Shown in pieces: positions 35,252-45,380 of a stretch of DNA of 64,000 nt (its first letter is position 1; each line of letters begins with the position of its first letter). A program made the position numbers and the translations under genes. A model generated the notes under the pieces. The model saw only the letters and a list, made by a program, of their open reading frames with translations, was not told the origin of the DNA and did no database searches. The stretch is from Acidobacteriaceae bacterium (GTDB lineage: Bacteria; Acidobacteriota; Terriglobia; Terriglobales; Acidobacteriaceae): assembly GCA_025355505.1 (NCBI GenBank), contig JANXZM010000109.1, forward strand, positions 39,191-103,190, read 5' to 3'.

Positions 35252-35368
35252 GGATAGAGCCAGGTTTCAACGTTTCAGGGTTGTAAAGTTTCAAGGAAGC
35301 CGCAAAGTTGACGATCCGAACCGCGGCGAATCATTGAAACCCTGAAACTTTGAAACCTGGCTCTATCC
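35252..35368. terminator. Large inverted repeat at the convergent end of two genes
   Basis: Arms of about 31 bases: ggatagagccaggtttcaa...tttcagggtt (35252-35282) and aaccctgaaac...ctggctctatcc (35338-35368), nearly complementary, with a 55-base centre. It overlaps the stop of the GH57 gene and follows the exported-protein gene, so a bidirectional terminator or a dispersed element is likely. A related GGTTTCAA unit is tandemly repeated at 45.4 kb. Confidence 0.65.
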
Positions 35369-37618
35369 GCCCACTGCCAGCAGATCCTCTTCCGCCAGCA
35401 ACTCCAGTTCGATCCACCCTTCCACCGGCAAGGCGTCGACCGGCAGATTGTCCTGCCACAAACTGAAGCGCAGGCGTAACCGGACCGTCAGCAGATCGGA
35501 GCTTTTCGGCCCTTGCACTTTGTCAATCTGCAGCGGAGCTGCGAGCAGCCACGTGAGGGGCAGGCGAAACTCAAAATTCCGCACCAGCGCCACCCGCGCA
35601 TCTCTCGAATCCGTGGAATCCGCTACCGCCCTGTCTTCCCCCTCCGTCACTTTCCACGACTGCATGCCGCCTCGATCCACCACCGCATCCAATCGCAGTT
35701 CACGCCGGGGCTTGGCTGCATGGTTGGCCCAGGATTCCAGATTTACCACTACTCCGAATGCGTCTTGCGGCACTTTGCCGGCGAAATCCAGACGGCCGTA
35801 CACATACTGCTCGTTAATCCCGGCAAACACTTCATCCATCAGAAACTGCTTGCCGTGCATCGCCCCCGAGCGCTGGTCAGCCGTGTAACACGCCGCCCCC
35901 ATCCACTCAAAGTAGCGCACCATGTCGCCTGAGACCCTGGGATGAATGTAGGCGGTCTGCGGCGTGAACAACGGCCGCGCCACTCCTCCTGCGATCGGCT
36001 GCGCCAGATAATCCGGCGGCGTGCCACCCAACGCCTGGTAAACATTCGACAAGTGTTTGCGGTAGAGCTCGTCGAAGTCGCGATCATTCGCCGAGTGGTG
36101 CTCCGGTCCATACCACCAGTTCCAGTCGCTGCCTTCGGCGATCAAAATTTCTTCCAACGCCAGCTTGCGTTGTTTCTCCGTTGCTCCCGGGGCCGCCTGC
36201 GCATAGAAATTGCGCGCGTGATACAGATAGTCCCAAGCCTTGTTGTCCTCCGGCGCTCCAATCCAAACGTTGAAGTTCGCGTTGATCCACGACCCCGGTG
36301 CCAGCGCCTTCAAATGACGGACGTTCTTGTGGCGCTCAATCGCCTCCGTCACCGTCACCGCTTCCATCTCGGGATCGTTCTGCAAAGCCTCATAGAATCT
36401 CCGCAGGAATTCTCGCCCCGAATGCGGGTAGTATTCCCAGGCATTCTCGCCGTCCAGAATGATGGAGACCACGGCGTCTTGTCCGTTCGCAACCATTGAC
36501 TTCGCCGACTCCTTAATCTTGTGCATGAGATTATTGGCTGCGTCTTGCGCCGGCATTCCCGAATATACGAACCCAATCAAGTCTGAGAGACTGTGGTCGC
36601 GGAAGAGCAGATTCATCCGCGTATCGGAATTCTCGTAGCGATAAATCGTGTACAGGCGGTGCGCCCCATCCGAATCCAGATGCCCATAGCCATCGCGTGC
36701 GAAATTTGTTCCCAAACTCCGTCCCAGCACGCCTTCGTCGGTCGCCATCCACTGCACTCCAAGCTGGTGCGCAATCGTTAACGCCTCTTCGGAGACGCTG
36801 CCCTCCGACGGCCAAACTCCTTGCGGACGAACGCCAAATACTCCTTCGTGCAGGTCCAGTCCGCGCAGCAATTGTTCGCGAGCATCCTCAGGATGGCGAT
36901 AGCGATTTTGCGGCAAAGGCAGCCCCGGCGAGGAAACCGCTCCCATCTGCGAGTCGCACACCAGCGGCAGAATGGGATGATAGAAAGGCGAAGTCGAAAT
37001 CTCGATCAGGCCTTTCTTTGCCGCCTCCGCATGCACCGGCAGAACCCGGCCGAGCAGTTCGCGCTCCTTTCCAACTATGAACCGCTGGTCTTCGAGCGTA
37101 TAGTTCCGGCCCTTGCGGATCAGTTCCGCAACGTCTTTCTCCGCCAGAAAATACTCGTCGAACCATCCAATCTGCGAAAGCACCTGCAAATCGGTGAGAT
37201 CCTGCGTCTGAAAATATTTCTCCGCTCTCTCGGGAGAGTCTCCCGCCCCGCGAAATTTCTCCCACAGCTCGCGGTACCGCGGATAGCGCCCGATTACATT
37301 CACCGGATTCGCCTGAAACAAATACTGCAGTGCAAACCGCCGCTCCTGCTCCGTCAGGTCTTTCGCGGGCTTGCTCGCAACCTGCAGAAAAGGATCCTGA
37401 GCCTCGCCCGAAACATAATCCTGAATCTGCGTGATCAGCGAAGGCACCAGATTAAACGTCTGATGCACCTGGGGGAATTCGTCCAGCAGCTTCACCATCC
37501 CGTAGTAGTCCTTCAAAGCATGGAGGCGCGTCCAGGGCAGGCGGTACTGCCCCGTCACCAGGTCTTTGTAGAACGGCTGGTGCTGATGCCAAAGAACGAC
37601 AACTCGCAGTTGGGCCAT
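35363..37618 (-). CDS. Glycoside hydrolase family 57 (alpha-amylase/4-alpha-glucanotransferase type)
   Basis: 751 residues from the ATG at 37618; a GTG five codons earlier is possible, and neither start has an ideal ribosome site. Retaining alpha-glucan enzyme. GH57 landmarks: HQHQP at residues 11-15, GVWPSEGSVSEEAL, the nucleophile region MATDEGVL (Glu near 295) and the acid/base region SIILDGENAWEYY (Asp near 389). The C-terminal about 250 residues form a beta-rich DUF1926-like or accessory domain. No signal peptide, so intracellular glycogen metabolism is likely. The gene ends within the large inverted repeat. Confidence 0.92.
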   Translation of the reverse strand: MAQLRVVVLWHQHQPFYKDLVTGQYRLPWTRLHALKDYYGMVKLLDEFPQVHQTFNLVPSLITQIQDYVSGEAQDPFLQVASKPAKDLTEQERRFALQYLFQANPVNVIGRYPRYRELWEKFRGAGDSPERAEKYFQTQDLTDLQVLSQIGWFDEYFLAEKDVAELIRKGRNYTLEDQRFIVGKERELLGRVLPVHAEAAKKGLIEISTSPFYHPILPLVCDSQMGAVSSPGLPLPQNRYRHPEDAREQLLRGLDLHEGVFGVRPQGVWPSEGSVSEEALTIAHQLGVQWMATDEGVLGRSLGTNFARDGYGHLDSDGAHRLYTIYRYENSDTRMNLLFRDHSLSDLIGFVYSGMPAQDAANNLMHKIKESAKSMVANGQDAVVSIILDGENAWEYYPHSGREFLRRFYEALQNDPEMEAVTVTEAIERHKNVRHLKALAPGSWINANFNVWIGAPEDNKAWDYLYHARNFYAQAAPGATEKQRKLALEEILIAEGSDWNWWYGPEHHSANDRDFDELYRKHLSNVYQALGGTPPDYLAQPIAGGVARPLFTPQTAYIHPRVSGDMVRYFEWMGAACYTADQRSGAMHGKQFLMDEVFAGINEQYVYGRLDFAGKVPQDAFGVVVNLESWANHAAKPRRELRLDAVVDRGGMQSWKVTEGEDRAVADSTDSRDARVALVRNFEFRLPLTWLLAAPLQIDKVQGPKSSDLLTVRLRLRFSLWQDNLPVDALPVEGWIELELLAEEDLLAVGG

Positions 37619-37731
37619 GACTCCTGATTCCACTTAATACATCGGCAATTTTTTAGTTTAATTCATTCGGCAATTTCTCCCTCGTGGAATTGGTCACAGG
37701 GGAGTGCCCTAAATCGGCGGCAAGCCCCGAG

Positions 37732-37768
37732 CAACACCCACCACGAAGACACGGAGGAAGGCTTTTTC
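37732..37768. repeat. Dispersed CACGAAGACACGGAGG repeat
   Basis: acccaccacgaagacacgg then aggaaggc in the GH57-acylase gap; a second ctccgtggtgagg stretch in opposite orientation at 37838-37850. No gene in the 290 bp gap. Confidence 0.45.
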
Positions 37769-37908
37769 ATAGGCTCATTGTCGTATCGCAGTTGCTTCCT
37801 AAGGAATGAGATCATGAACTTGCTTTTCTTCCTGACTCCGTGGTGAGGTTCTGCTTTGTGAACAGCTCGTAGCTTGCAGACGTGGCAACGGCATTACAAT
37901 GGTCTCCC

Positions 37909-40284
37909 ATGAAAACCATCCCCCTGCTGATCCTTTTGCTTCCGCTTTGCGTTTTCGCCCAGCCCGCTCAAAAGGTGGATTTCGTCGGTGCGGCCCAAAA
38001 GTCTCTCGCCGTCATCTCCGGTCAACTGCGGATGCCAGGACTCGATCGCCCCGTCAACGTTTTGCGCGATCGCTGGGGTGTTGCCCACATTTACGCGCAG
38101 AACCAGCACGATCTGTTCTTTGCCCAGGGCGTGGTCGCTGCCCAGGATCGCCTTTTCCAAATGGAACTCTGGAAACGCGCCGGCCAGGGACGGCTTGCCG
38201 AAATTCTCGGCCCTTCCGCACTACCGCGCGATGTGAACGCTCGCGCCCTGCGCTATCGCGGCGATATGCAGGCGGAATATGAAAGTTACTCGCCCGATAC
38301 GCGGGCAATCCTGACTTCCTTTACCGGCGGCATCAACTCCTATATCGCCAGCCTGACCGCTTCAGGCGGCCCCGGCTTACCCGTCGAGTTTCAGCTCGCT
38401 GGATTTTCGCCCGACGCCTGGCACCCAGAAGACTGTCTGAACCGCGTAGCCGCTTTTTCCATGACCGGCAACGCTCTCAGCGAACTCGCACATGCCCAAG
38501 CCCTTGCGGAACTCGGCCCGGAGAAAGCTGCGAAGCTGTTCAACTTCGATCCCGCCATCGCGCTCGATCCCGCTCCCCGGCTCGATCTCACCGGACTCTC
38601 TCCCGAGTTGCTGAAGAATCTTGTCGGCAGCGATCGCCGCATTGAGTTCCCGGTGCATTCCCTCGAAGGGAGCAACAACTGGACGATTTCCGGCACGCTC
38701 ACCGCCAGCGGCAAGCCGCTGCTGGCCAATGATCCGCACCGCGTCATCGCTCTGCCTTCACTGCGCTACATGGTTCACCTCGTCGCTCCCGGATGGAACG
38801 TCATCGGCGCGGGCGAACCCGGCCTGCCCGGTGTTGCGCTCGGCCACAACCAACACATTGCCTGGGGATTCACCATCTTTGGCCTCGACCAGCAGGACCT
38901 TTATGTCGAAGAACTAAACCCCTCGAACCCGTTTGAATACAAGACGGAGGGAGGATGGAAAAACATGGAGACACGGCGGGAGGTGTTCTTTGTAAAAGGT
39001 GCGGCGCCTGCGGAAGTCGATCTGAAATTTACCCGCCACGGCCCCGTGCTCTGGGATGACGGCAAGCGTGCGCTCGCTTTGCGATGGGTCGGAAGTGAGC
39101 CAGGGACGGCCGGTTACCTGGCATCACTGGCAATTGACCGAGCCCAGAATTGGGACCAGTTCGAAGCGGCTGTGGCGCGCTGGAAGGTTCCTTCGGAAAA
39201 TCTTGTGTACGCCGATAACGCCGGCAACATCGGCGAGCACTCCGCCGGACTGGCGCCTTTGCGAAACTGGACTGGACTCCTGCCCGTTCCCGGAAGCGAC
39301 CATTACAACTGGACAGGTTTCGTCCCCACTTCCGAGCTGCCACACTTTTTTAATCCGCAGGAAGGTTTTGTAGCCACCGCCAACCACAAGATGATTCCGG
39401 AGCACTATCCCTACAATGTCGGCTTTGAATGGGCTCCGCCTTATCGGGTCACCCGCGTCCGTTCCGCGATCGATAGCGCAAAACAGAACCACCACAAGCT
39501 GACCGTGCCCGACATGGAGTCGCTGCAAAACGACATTACTTCGCTCCCCGCACTAGAGTTTCAAAAACTTTTGCGGTCCACGCCACTGAAAGATGATTCT
39601 GCGCTCACCAGTTTCCTGCGATGGGACGGAGAACTCAAGCGCGAATCGGCAGACGCGGCTCTGTACGAAGTCTGGTTCCAACAGATTTGCCTCGCGCTCG
39701 GGGAACGCTTTTCGAAAGAGCTAGGCGGTCCGCTTCACAAACTCAGCGGGCGTTACGACGACCTGCCCCCCGACACGGTCCTGCGTATTCTCACGAATCC
39801 TGACAAAGATCTCTTCGGAGTTGGCGGCAATCCTCTCGCGGCCCGCAACCAGATTCTGGCAGATACACTAAGGTCCGCGCGCAAAGAGCTCGAGAAACTC
39901 TTGGGCCCCGACCCGTCGCAGTGGTCGTGGGGCAAGTTCCACACCGTCCACTTCCGCCACGCGCTCGATCACCAGCCCGGCACGAAAGCCTTGCTAGACC
40001 TCGGCCCTCTGTCTCGTCCCGGTGACGAATACACAGTGAATGCGACGGGCGCTTACGGGGATTCCTGGGAGCAAGTTTCGGGCGCGAGCTATCGCGAGAT
40101 TCTTGACACCAGCGACTGGGATCAATCGGTCGCCGTCAACACGCCCGGCCAGAGCGGCCAGCCGGGCAGCCCGCACTACTCCGACCTGATGCCGCTGTGG
40201 GACGCCGGCCGTTATTTTCCGCTACTCTATTCAAGCAAAGCGGTGGACGGCGAAATCACCGATCGGCTGGTGCTCGAACCCTAA
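37909..40284 (+). CDS. Penicillin acylase family N-terminal-nucleophile amidohydrolase
   Basis: 791 residues; exported, with signal peptide MKTIPLLILLLPLCVFAQ. Peptidase family S45 is made as a precursor that self-cleaves to expose a Ser nucleophile. The conserved EGSNNW places that residue at Ser255, splitting the chain into an alpha subunit of about 235 residues and a beta subunit of about 537. DVNARALRYRGDMQAEYESYSPDTRAIL and WGVAHIYAQNQHDLFFAQGVVAAQDRLFQMELWKR are family N-terminal signatures; NDPHRVIALPSLRYMVHL follows the nucleophile. Substrate is unpredictable: acyl-homoserine lactones, beta-lactams or N-acyl amino acids are all known for the family. TACAAT lies eight bases before the ATG without a Shine-Dalgarno. 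Confidence 0.93.
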   Translation: MKTIPLLILLLPLCVFAQPAQKVDFVGAAQKSLAVISGQLRMPGLDRPVNVLRDRWGVAHIYAQNQHDLFFAQGVVAAQDRLFQMELWKRAGQGRLAEILGPSALPRDVNARALRYRGDMQAEYESYSPDTRAILTSFTGGINSYIASLTASGGPGLPVEFQLAGFSPDAWHPEDCLNRVAAFSMTGNALSELAHAQALAELGPEKAAKLFNFDPAIALDPAPRLDLTGLSPELLKNLVGSDRRIEFPVHSLEGSNNWTISGTLTASGKPLLANDPHRVIALPSLRYMVHLVAPGWNVIGAGEPGLPGVALGHNQHIAWGFTIFGLDQQDLYVEELNPSNPFEYKTEGGWKNMETRREVFFVKGAAPAEVDLKFTRHGPVLWDDGKRALALRWVGSEPGTAGYLASLAIDRAQNWDQFEAAVARWKVPSENLVYADNAGNIGEHSAGLAPLRNWTGLLPVPGSDHYNWTGFVPTSELPHFFNPQEGFVATANHKMIPEHYPYNVGFEWAPPYRVTRVRSAIDSAKQNHHKLTVPDMESLQNDITSLPALEFQKLLRSTPLKDDSALTSFLRWDGELKRESADAALYEVWFQQICLALGERFSKELGGPLHKLSGRYDDLPPDTVLRILTNPDKDLFGVGGNPLAARNQILADTLRSARKELEKLLGPDPSQWSWGKFHTVHFRHALDHQPGTKALLDLGPLSRPGDEYTVNATGAYGDSWEQVSGASYREILDTSDWDQSVAVNTPGQSGQPGSPHYSDLMPLWDAGRYFPLLYSSKAVDGEITDRLVLEP

Positions 40285-40300
40285 GACCACGAGCGTTACC

Positions 40301-40366
40301 GTAGAAACGCAGCTTGCCGCCTCTCCCGCTCCACCAAAAAGCAGACGGGGCTAGGCCCGTCTCTAC
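40301..40366. repeat. Two adjacent family-A palindromes
   Basis: A degenerate copy gtagaaacgcagcttgccgc (40301-40320) and a good copy agacggggctaggcccgtctctac (40343-40366) fill the gap between the acylase and HAD genes. Confidence 0.65.
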
Positions 40367-40377
40367 TAACAACTTTT

Positions 40378-41070
40378 ATGAATTCGAAACTTAAGACCAT
40401 CTTCTTCGACGTTGGCAACACCCTGCTGTTCCCCAATCACGCACGCATTCACAAGCCTCTCGCTGAACGCGGTTTCATCCCCGATCACGAGCACCTGCGA
40501 GATCTGGAATGCCGAACTAAGAATCAGTTCGATGGCATGATGACCAGGAACGGCAGCACCGACCACAGTTTCTGGTGGATGTTCTACTCCCAGCTACTCT
40601 CCGAGATCGGACTTGATGACGACCCAGTCCGCGACCAGCTCGTCACCGGCATCCGCAATTCCGGCAACTGGGACACGATTCGCCCCGGCACCGCCGAACA
40701 ACTGCATGAGATCGGCGAGCGCTACCAGGTCGCTGTCATCTCCAACGCAGATGGCAAAATCAAAGACGTGTTGCAGAAGTGCGGTATCGCCGATTGCTTT
40801 CGCACCATCACCGATTCCGGACTCGCGGGTTACGAGAAGCCGCACCCGGAAATCTTTCGCCAAGCGTTAAAGAGCATGAATGCCGCGCCCGAAGAAAGCC
40901 TCTATGTCGGCGACCTCTATTCCGTGGACTACCTCGGCGCCACCGGCGCAGGCATGCAAGCGGCGTTGATGGACGTCCCGTGCGCCTACCGCGACAAGGG
41001 AGTGCCGCGAGTGGAATCGCTAGACAAATTGCAAACCTTCTTGCGCGACAGAGAATCCACCAAGAGCTAG
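40378..41070 (+). CDS. HAD-family hydrolase
   Basis: 230 residues. Motif I is FFDVGNTLLF (nucleophile D10; the usual second Asp is replaced by N in DVGNT, as in some phosphoglycolate-phosphatase-like HADs). A helical cap runs to about residue 90, motif II is VISNADG, and motifs III/IV are GYEKPHPEIF and YVGDLYSVDYLGATGAGM. Likely a small-molecule phosphatase. ATG follows closely after repeat DNA with no clear ribosome site. Confidence 0.88.
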   Translation: MNSKLKTIFFDVGNTLLFPNHARIHKPLAERGFIPDHEHLRDLECRTKNQFDGMMTRNGSTDHSFWWMFYSQLLSEIGLDDDPVRDQLVTGIRNSGNWDTIRPGTAEQLHEIGERYQVAVISNADGKIKDVLQKCGIADCFRTITDSGLAGYEKPHPEIFRQALKSMNAAPEESLYVGDLYSVDYLGATGAGMQAALMDVPCAYRDKGVPRVESLDKLQTFLRDRESTKS

Positions 41071-41105
41071 TCGCGTTTGGCGAGTGCGGATACAATCACC
41101 CAATC

Positions 41106-41750
41106 ATGTTCCATCAGACCGTGTTCGACTCCGCTCGCTTCTTTATTTTTCTGAGTGCGGCGATTCTGCTGGCCATCGCCCCCGGACCAGGAATGCTTTA
41201 CGTCCTTGCACGCACGCTGGGAGGCGGACGCCGCGAAGGCCTGCTCTCCGCGCTCGGCACATTCTTGGGCGGCATGGCGCACGTTTTTGCCGCCGCCGCC
41301 GGCATCTCCATCATTCTGGCAAAGTCCGCCGTGGCCTTTGCCACGGTGAAGTATCTCGGTGCCGGCTATCTTTGCTTCCTCGGGATTCGCATGATTCTTG
41401 ACGCCAGAAAGGATGACGGCGTTTCTCGCGCCGACCTGCGGCGCGTAAGAAATCCCTTCTGGCAAGGCGTCATCACCGAGGCGCTAAATCCAAAGACGGC
41501 CCTGTTTTTTCTTTCGTTCATTCCCCAATTTGTGAATCGGGGCCACGGACACGTCTTTTTGCAGTTCGTTCTCTTGGGAACACTCTCGGTGACACTCAAT
41601 ACTTCGGCCGATATCATCGTGACCCTGCTTGCCGGACCGCTTGGCCAGCGTATTCGTGGGTCAGCGCGCTTCAGAAAGCGTCAACGCACTCTGACTGGTG
41701 CAGTCATGATTGGCCTGGGAACTTACCTGGCTTTGGCCGAGTCGAAATAA
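41106..41750 (+). CDS. LysE/RhtB family exporter
   Basis: 214 residues, about six membrane helices. Family signature AIAPGPGMLYVLARTLGGGRREGLLSALGTFLGGMAHVFAAAAG in the first two helices, and ALNPKTALFFLSFIPQFV. Exports amino acids or derivatives across the inner membrane. TACAAT nine bases before the ATG with no Shine-Dalgarno suggests a leaderless message. Confidence 0.9.
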   Translation: MFHQTVFDSARFFIFLSAAILLAIAPGPGMLYVLARTLGGGRREGLLSALGTFLGGMAHVFAAAAGISIILAKSAVAFATVKYLGAGYLCFLGIRMILDARKDDGVSRADLRRVRNPFWQGVITEALNPKTALFFLSFIPQFVNRGHGHVFLQFVLLGTLSVTLNTSADIIVTLLAGPLGQRIRGSARFRKRQRTLTGAVMIGLGTYLALAESK

Positions 41751-41772
41751 GGAAGCCGAAAAAAGAAGCCGC

Positions 41773-43401
41773 CTACCGCACCTCAATCACCTGGTGATCG
41801 TGGCAATCGGGAAGAATGTGCCGATAGAGATTCGCGAGCAGCTCCGGCCCATACCGCGCCACAAAGCTCACTCCCCCGACCTCGCGCTCCTGGAGCGCCT
41901 TATGCGGAAATAGGGCGTGGCTCAACGCGTCCGCATGCCGCGTGATGACCTCGTTCCGCAGTAGTTCCGCACGTGACGCCCGCCGATTCAGTTGGTTGAT
42001 TTGATACCACATTCGAATCCGGGCGCGGTCCGCCGCCTCGATAAGCGTCGAATCCAATTTCCCGATCGATTCGCGAACCGCCGCCATCGACTGCTCAACG
42101 CTCGCGTAGGCCTCCGAAAAGCGGGTCTGCAAATCCGGCGGCAGCGAACCAGCGGCAACGGCTTCTCGAATTTTTTCCGGGCCCTGGAACACCTCTGGCA
42201 GACCCAATTGGTAGCGCGTCAGAATGCGTTCGGACTTGGCTTCGAGCAACGTCGCCGAAAACCGCGGCAGGATTGGCGTCACTCGTCCCAGCAGTTTTTC
42301 GTAGACCACGGCGAGCTGCGCGAAATATGCGACTTCCGCGGCTCCCCCGGTATATACGAGCGTCGGCAGCAGGTAGTCCTGCACCACGGGACGCAACAGC
42401 ACATTTGGATTGAACCGCTCCGGAGACCCTTCAATCCGATCTAGCAGCTCTTTAGCCGAGATCCGCTCCTCTCCCACCGCGAAGTCACCGCCGTTGCCGT
42501 TGCCGCCATTATTCCGGCGCCGCACCACCGTGCGCGCGCCATTCTTCACTTCAAAAAGCAGCGTGGTCGCCGGAGTCACTTTCACCTGCTGGTGATATCC
42601 CGCCGCCTCGAGCGCCTTGCCCCGCGCCAGCAGTGCGTCATCGAGTTCGGATGCCTGTTCGATCGCCGCGCGGAACAAAGGCTTTGCGAGATCGTGGAAA
42701 TCTTTGTCTGCCGGATCGAGCAGGATGACACCCCAATCCGCAAACAGCCGCGCAAACAGCAGGGCAAACGCGCTGCCCAGACTTTCACCCGGACGGTACG
42801 CCTGAAGCAGCCACGTCGCGACTTCGGAATCTCCCAACAGCGCAGCCGCGCGCTCGACCACCGGCTCAATCTCGGGGCCGAACTTCACGGTCCCCACGGG
42901 CGCATCCTCAACGCCGTGGCTTTCCACCGCGAAGCGTTCCGGAAGACCGTGCTCGGAAGCGAGCGCAACATGGTTGACCTCGGCCAAATCGTGATCCTCG
43001 GTCGCCAGCCAGAAGACCGGGACGCAGTCCACTCCGGCCGCCGTCGCCTGTTCCGCCAGTTTGACCGCCGTCAGCGCTTTGAAGATCGAAAACAGCGGCC
43101 CGCCGAAAAGCCCAACCTGCTGTCCCGTAACCGCCGTCAACGCTCCTCGCCGGAGCCGCTCAATATTGGCTAGCGTTTTGGCCGAGGCGCCCCAAGCGCG
43201 ATTTTGCCGCTCAAGAATCTCGCTCACCTTGCCGCGACGCGCGGCGTCGTAAACAACACGCTGGGATTCGTCCTTCACCCATTCGGAAAAAATCGGCGAC
43301 CGTGGATACATCCCGCAAACAGAAGGTGCGTAGGAAAGATAATCAAGGAAAAGACGTGTCGTGTGCGGAATCTGCTGGAACGGCAAACACTGCGCCTTCA
43401 T
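41773..43401 (-). CDS. bshC: Bacillithiol biosynthesis cysteine-adding enzyme BshC
   Basis: 542 residues. Adds cysteine to glucosaminyl-malate in the last step of bacillithiol synthesis. Recognised by LTAVTGQQVGLFGGPLFSIFKALTAVKLAEQ, VPVFWLATEDHDLAEVNH and YTGGAAEVAYFAQL, hallmarks of BshC/YllA. A coiled-coil segment lies at about 395-470. Start at the ATG at 43401 with GGAGAG eight bases upstream; further in-frame ATGs upstream lack support. bshA and bshB are not in the window. Implies bacillithiol as a low-molecular-weight thiol in this organism. Confidence 0.93.
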   Translation of the reverse strand: MKAQCLPFQQIPHTTRLFLDYLSYAPSVCGMYPRSPIFSEWVKDESQRVVYDAARRGKVSEILERQNRAWGASAKTLANIERLRRGALTAVTGQQVGLFGGPLFSIFKALTAVKLAEQATAAGVDCVPVFWLATEDHDLAEVNHVALASEHGLPERFAVESHGVEDAPVGTVKFGPEIEPVVERAAALLGDSEVATWLLQAYRPGESLGSAFALLFARLFADWGVILLDPADKDFHDLAKPLFRAAIEQASELDDALLARGKALEAAGYHQQVKVTPATTLLFEVKNGARTVVRRRNNGGNGNGGDFAVGEERISAKELLDRIEGSPERFNPNVLLRPVVQDYLLPTLVYTGGAAEVAYFAQLAVVYEKLLGRVTPILPRFSATLLEAKSERILTRYQLGLPEVFQGPEKIREAVAAGSLPPDLQTRFSEAYASVEQSMAAVRESIGKLDSTLIEAADRARIRMWYQINQLNRRASRAELLRNEVITRHADALSHALFPHKALQEREVGGVSFVARYGPELLANLYRHILPDCHDHQVIEVR

Positions 43402-43757
43402 CGGCAGCTCTCCACACATCTCTCGACACACCGCCGATTTTTTGCGTTCCGCATATCTTCTCAGTCTCTCGGGAGCTGGCGCAGAAATTCTCGCGAGCCT
43501 CTAAAAGTAGCACTTTCCCGGCAGTTAGCGCCAAACTCAACTACATCAGATGATGCGGAAGCGCTCAGGTTGCAGAGAGTGACGAGAATTCCGAGTGAGC
43601 TCCGCTTTTCAGACATCCCGCTTTGGGACCGGCTGTTTGGGACTTATAAGGACACAACTGAATTTTCTGATCGCTGTGGCTTTCCGGCGGGTGCCGAGGA
43701 GAAACTCGGCGCGATGTTGGCATTCGAAGACGTGTATCGGGAAGAATCCGCATAGCT
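43402..43757. other. 356 bp gap between bshC and the 43.8 kb membrane protein gene
   Basis: Holds the bshC promoter region. The plus strand has an open stretch ending at 43755 whose last 59 codons (VTRIPSELRFSDIPLWDRLFGTYKDTTEFSDR...) look somewhat protein-like, but it has only a GTG at 43579 and no ribosome site. I see no supported gene. Confidence 0.4.
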
Positions 43758-45365
43758 CTAACGCCGCTCAAACACCACCGCGACCTTATCTTCATACGCG
43801 ACCTGCCAATCGTGCGGCAGTTCGCGGAGCAAATTGGCTAGCGTCGAACCGATGGGTAAGAGTGCCGTCCGAATCTGCCACTGTTCGAGAACGCTCTGCC
43901 ACCCTGGCTCGGCCTGGGTCAGGATCATGTACTGGCGAATCCGTCCCGAACCGTAGAGATCGTGGCGGTCATCCACTATAACCTTCCGCTCGGGATACAT
44001 CCGGTAGATGAGATAGCCTCCCCAGGCATCGGTCGAGAAAACCGGCTCCGTACTCGGCTGCTTCCCCTGTATCTCTTTCTGTAGGAAAGTCACAGCCGCA
44101 ACCGGCATTTTCTGCGGATCAAACTGCGCGTGAATCAACTGCCGCGAGCCGAGCCATCCTCCTTGAAGACAGATCGCGAATGCAAAGGCCACCGAGACAA
44201 GCGGCCATAGGTGCCCCCGAAGCTGTATTTCCTGCGCGCCCATTCGATCGGAGAAGCCTGAAGTTCGGGCGGCGAAGCGACGCAGCCATTGCCATGCACC
44301 CGGCTTGTCCGCGAGTGCAGCGAAGTTCTCCCACAGCATGGGCCCAGCGATCAGCACCAGCAGCATCGACGAAACCGGAAGATTGCGCGACGAATAGAAT
44401 CCCGAATACGCCGCCAGCAGCACGACCAGCAAGTGGCCCAGTCGTAACTTCCTACCGCTACCCCAAAACGCAATCAGCGCCAGCACGAGGATGACCGCAA
44501 AACAGCGCTGCGCCCAGCCGTGAAAATCAGGCGAACGAAACTCGTCGATCCTGTTCATCAGGTAGCGATCGCTCAAATAGCGATAGATGTGCGCGTGCAG
44601 CCGCCAGCCAAAGGGATTGACGAGCGTCGCCATCACCGAGGCAACCCAAGCCCAAGCCATGGCATGCGCCCGATGCGCGGCGCGAATCGCGGCCAACGCC
44701 TCCTGGGCGCGCAAACTCTCGACGAATGCAGCGAAGGCGTAGATTCCAAGCAGCGCTATTCCAAAAAGCCATCCGCCATGCAGATTTACCCACAGCAACA
44801 TCGAGACGGGGAAAAACCACAAAATCCATCGCGGCAAGCTTCCCTGCTGACGGCGATCCCAACTTTCCCATCGCTCCAGCACGACCCACCAGAGCAGCGA
44901 GAGAAGCCAGCTCACGATGTGCGGGCGGGCGTAGAGATGAATCGTCGAAGCGGCCAGCGCCAGCAGCAGCAGCGCGACCGACAGCGGTATGCCGGTGCCG
45001 CGCTTCAGCAATTGCGAAAGCAACAGCGCGAAAATCGCAGCTGCCAGCAAGGCGCACAACCAAACCACTCCGTTCAGTCCGCAAGCCTGGTGCAGAATCC
45101 CGAGCAGTATGTCGTACAGCCACTCCCAGGCAAACCAAGGCTGGCCTTGCATGGTGGAAGAAAACGGATCGGTGCGGGGAAGGGCGTGCGTCGCCAGAAT
45201 CCGCTCGCCGGTTCGGATATGCCATCCGATATCCGGGTCCGCCAGCGGCCGATTCGACAACGGCCCCGCCAGCAGCGACCAGAAAAGAAAAATGAAAACG
45301 ATGTCGCGGACCGAAGGCAGAAGAAATCGCAGAGCTGACGAACTGGGTGGCGCCGGGGTCATCAA
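43758..45365 (-). CDS. Polytopic membrane protein with DPDIGWHIRTG motif (paralogue of 16154-17665)
   Basis: 535 residues, about eleven membrane helices. The post-helix-1 loop LADPDIGWHIRTGERILATHALPRTDPFSSTMQGQPWFAWEWL mirrors the copy at 16 kb, as does the C-terminal domain (VFSTDAWGGYLIYRMYPERKVIVDDRHDLYGSGRIRQYM). GT-C-like membrane enzyme, function unknown. The C-terminus ends WQVAYEDKVAVVFERR. Confidence 0.78.
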   Translation of the reverse strand: MMTPAPPSSSALRFLLPSVRDIVFIFLFWSLLAGPLSNRPLADPDIGWHIRTGERILATHALPRTDPFSSTMQGQPWFAWEWLYDILLGILHQACGLNGVVWLCALLAAAIFALLLSQLLKRGTGIPLSVALLLLALAASTIHLYARPHIVSWLLSLLWWVVLERWESWDRRQQGSLPRWILWFFPVSMLLWVNLHGGWLFGIALLGIYAFAAFVESLRAQEALAAIRAAHRAHAMAWAWVASVMATLVNPFGWRLHAHIYRYLSDRYLMNRIDEFRSPDFHGWAQRCFAVILVLALIAFWGSGRKLRLGHLLVVLLAAYSGFYSSRNLPVSSMLLVLIAGPMLWENFAALADKPGAWQWLRRFAARTSGFSDRMGAQEIQLRGHLWPLVSVAFAFAICLQGGWLGSRQLIHAQFDPQKMPVAAVTFLQKEIQGKQPSTEPVFSTDAWGGYLIYRMYPERKVIVDDRHDLYGSGRIRQYMILTQAEPGWQSVLEQWQIRTALLPIGSTLANLLRELPHDWQVAYEDKVAVVFERR

Positions 45366-45380
45366 TGGGTGAGTGTATAA

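Noticed and set aside
36821..37627. 268-codon open frame on the plus strand
   Set aside because: Antisense shadow of the GH57 gene.
43204..43755. Plus-strand gene ending just before the 43.8 kb membrane protein
   Set aside because: Most of it is antisense to bshC; the remaining 59 codons have only a weak GTG and no ribosome site.
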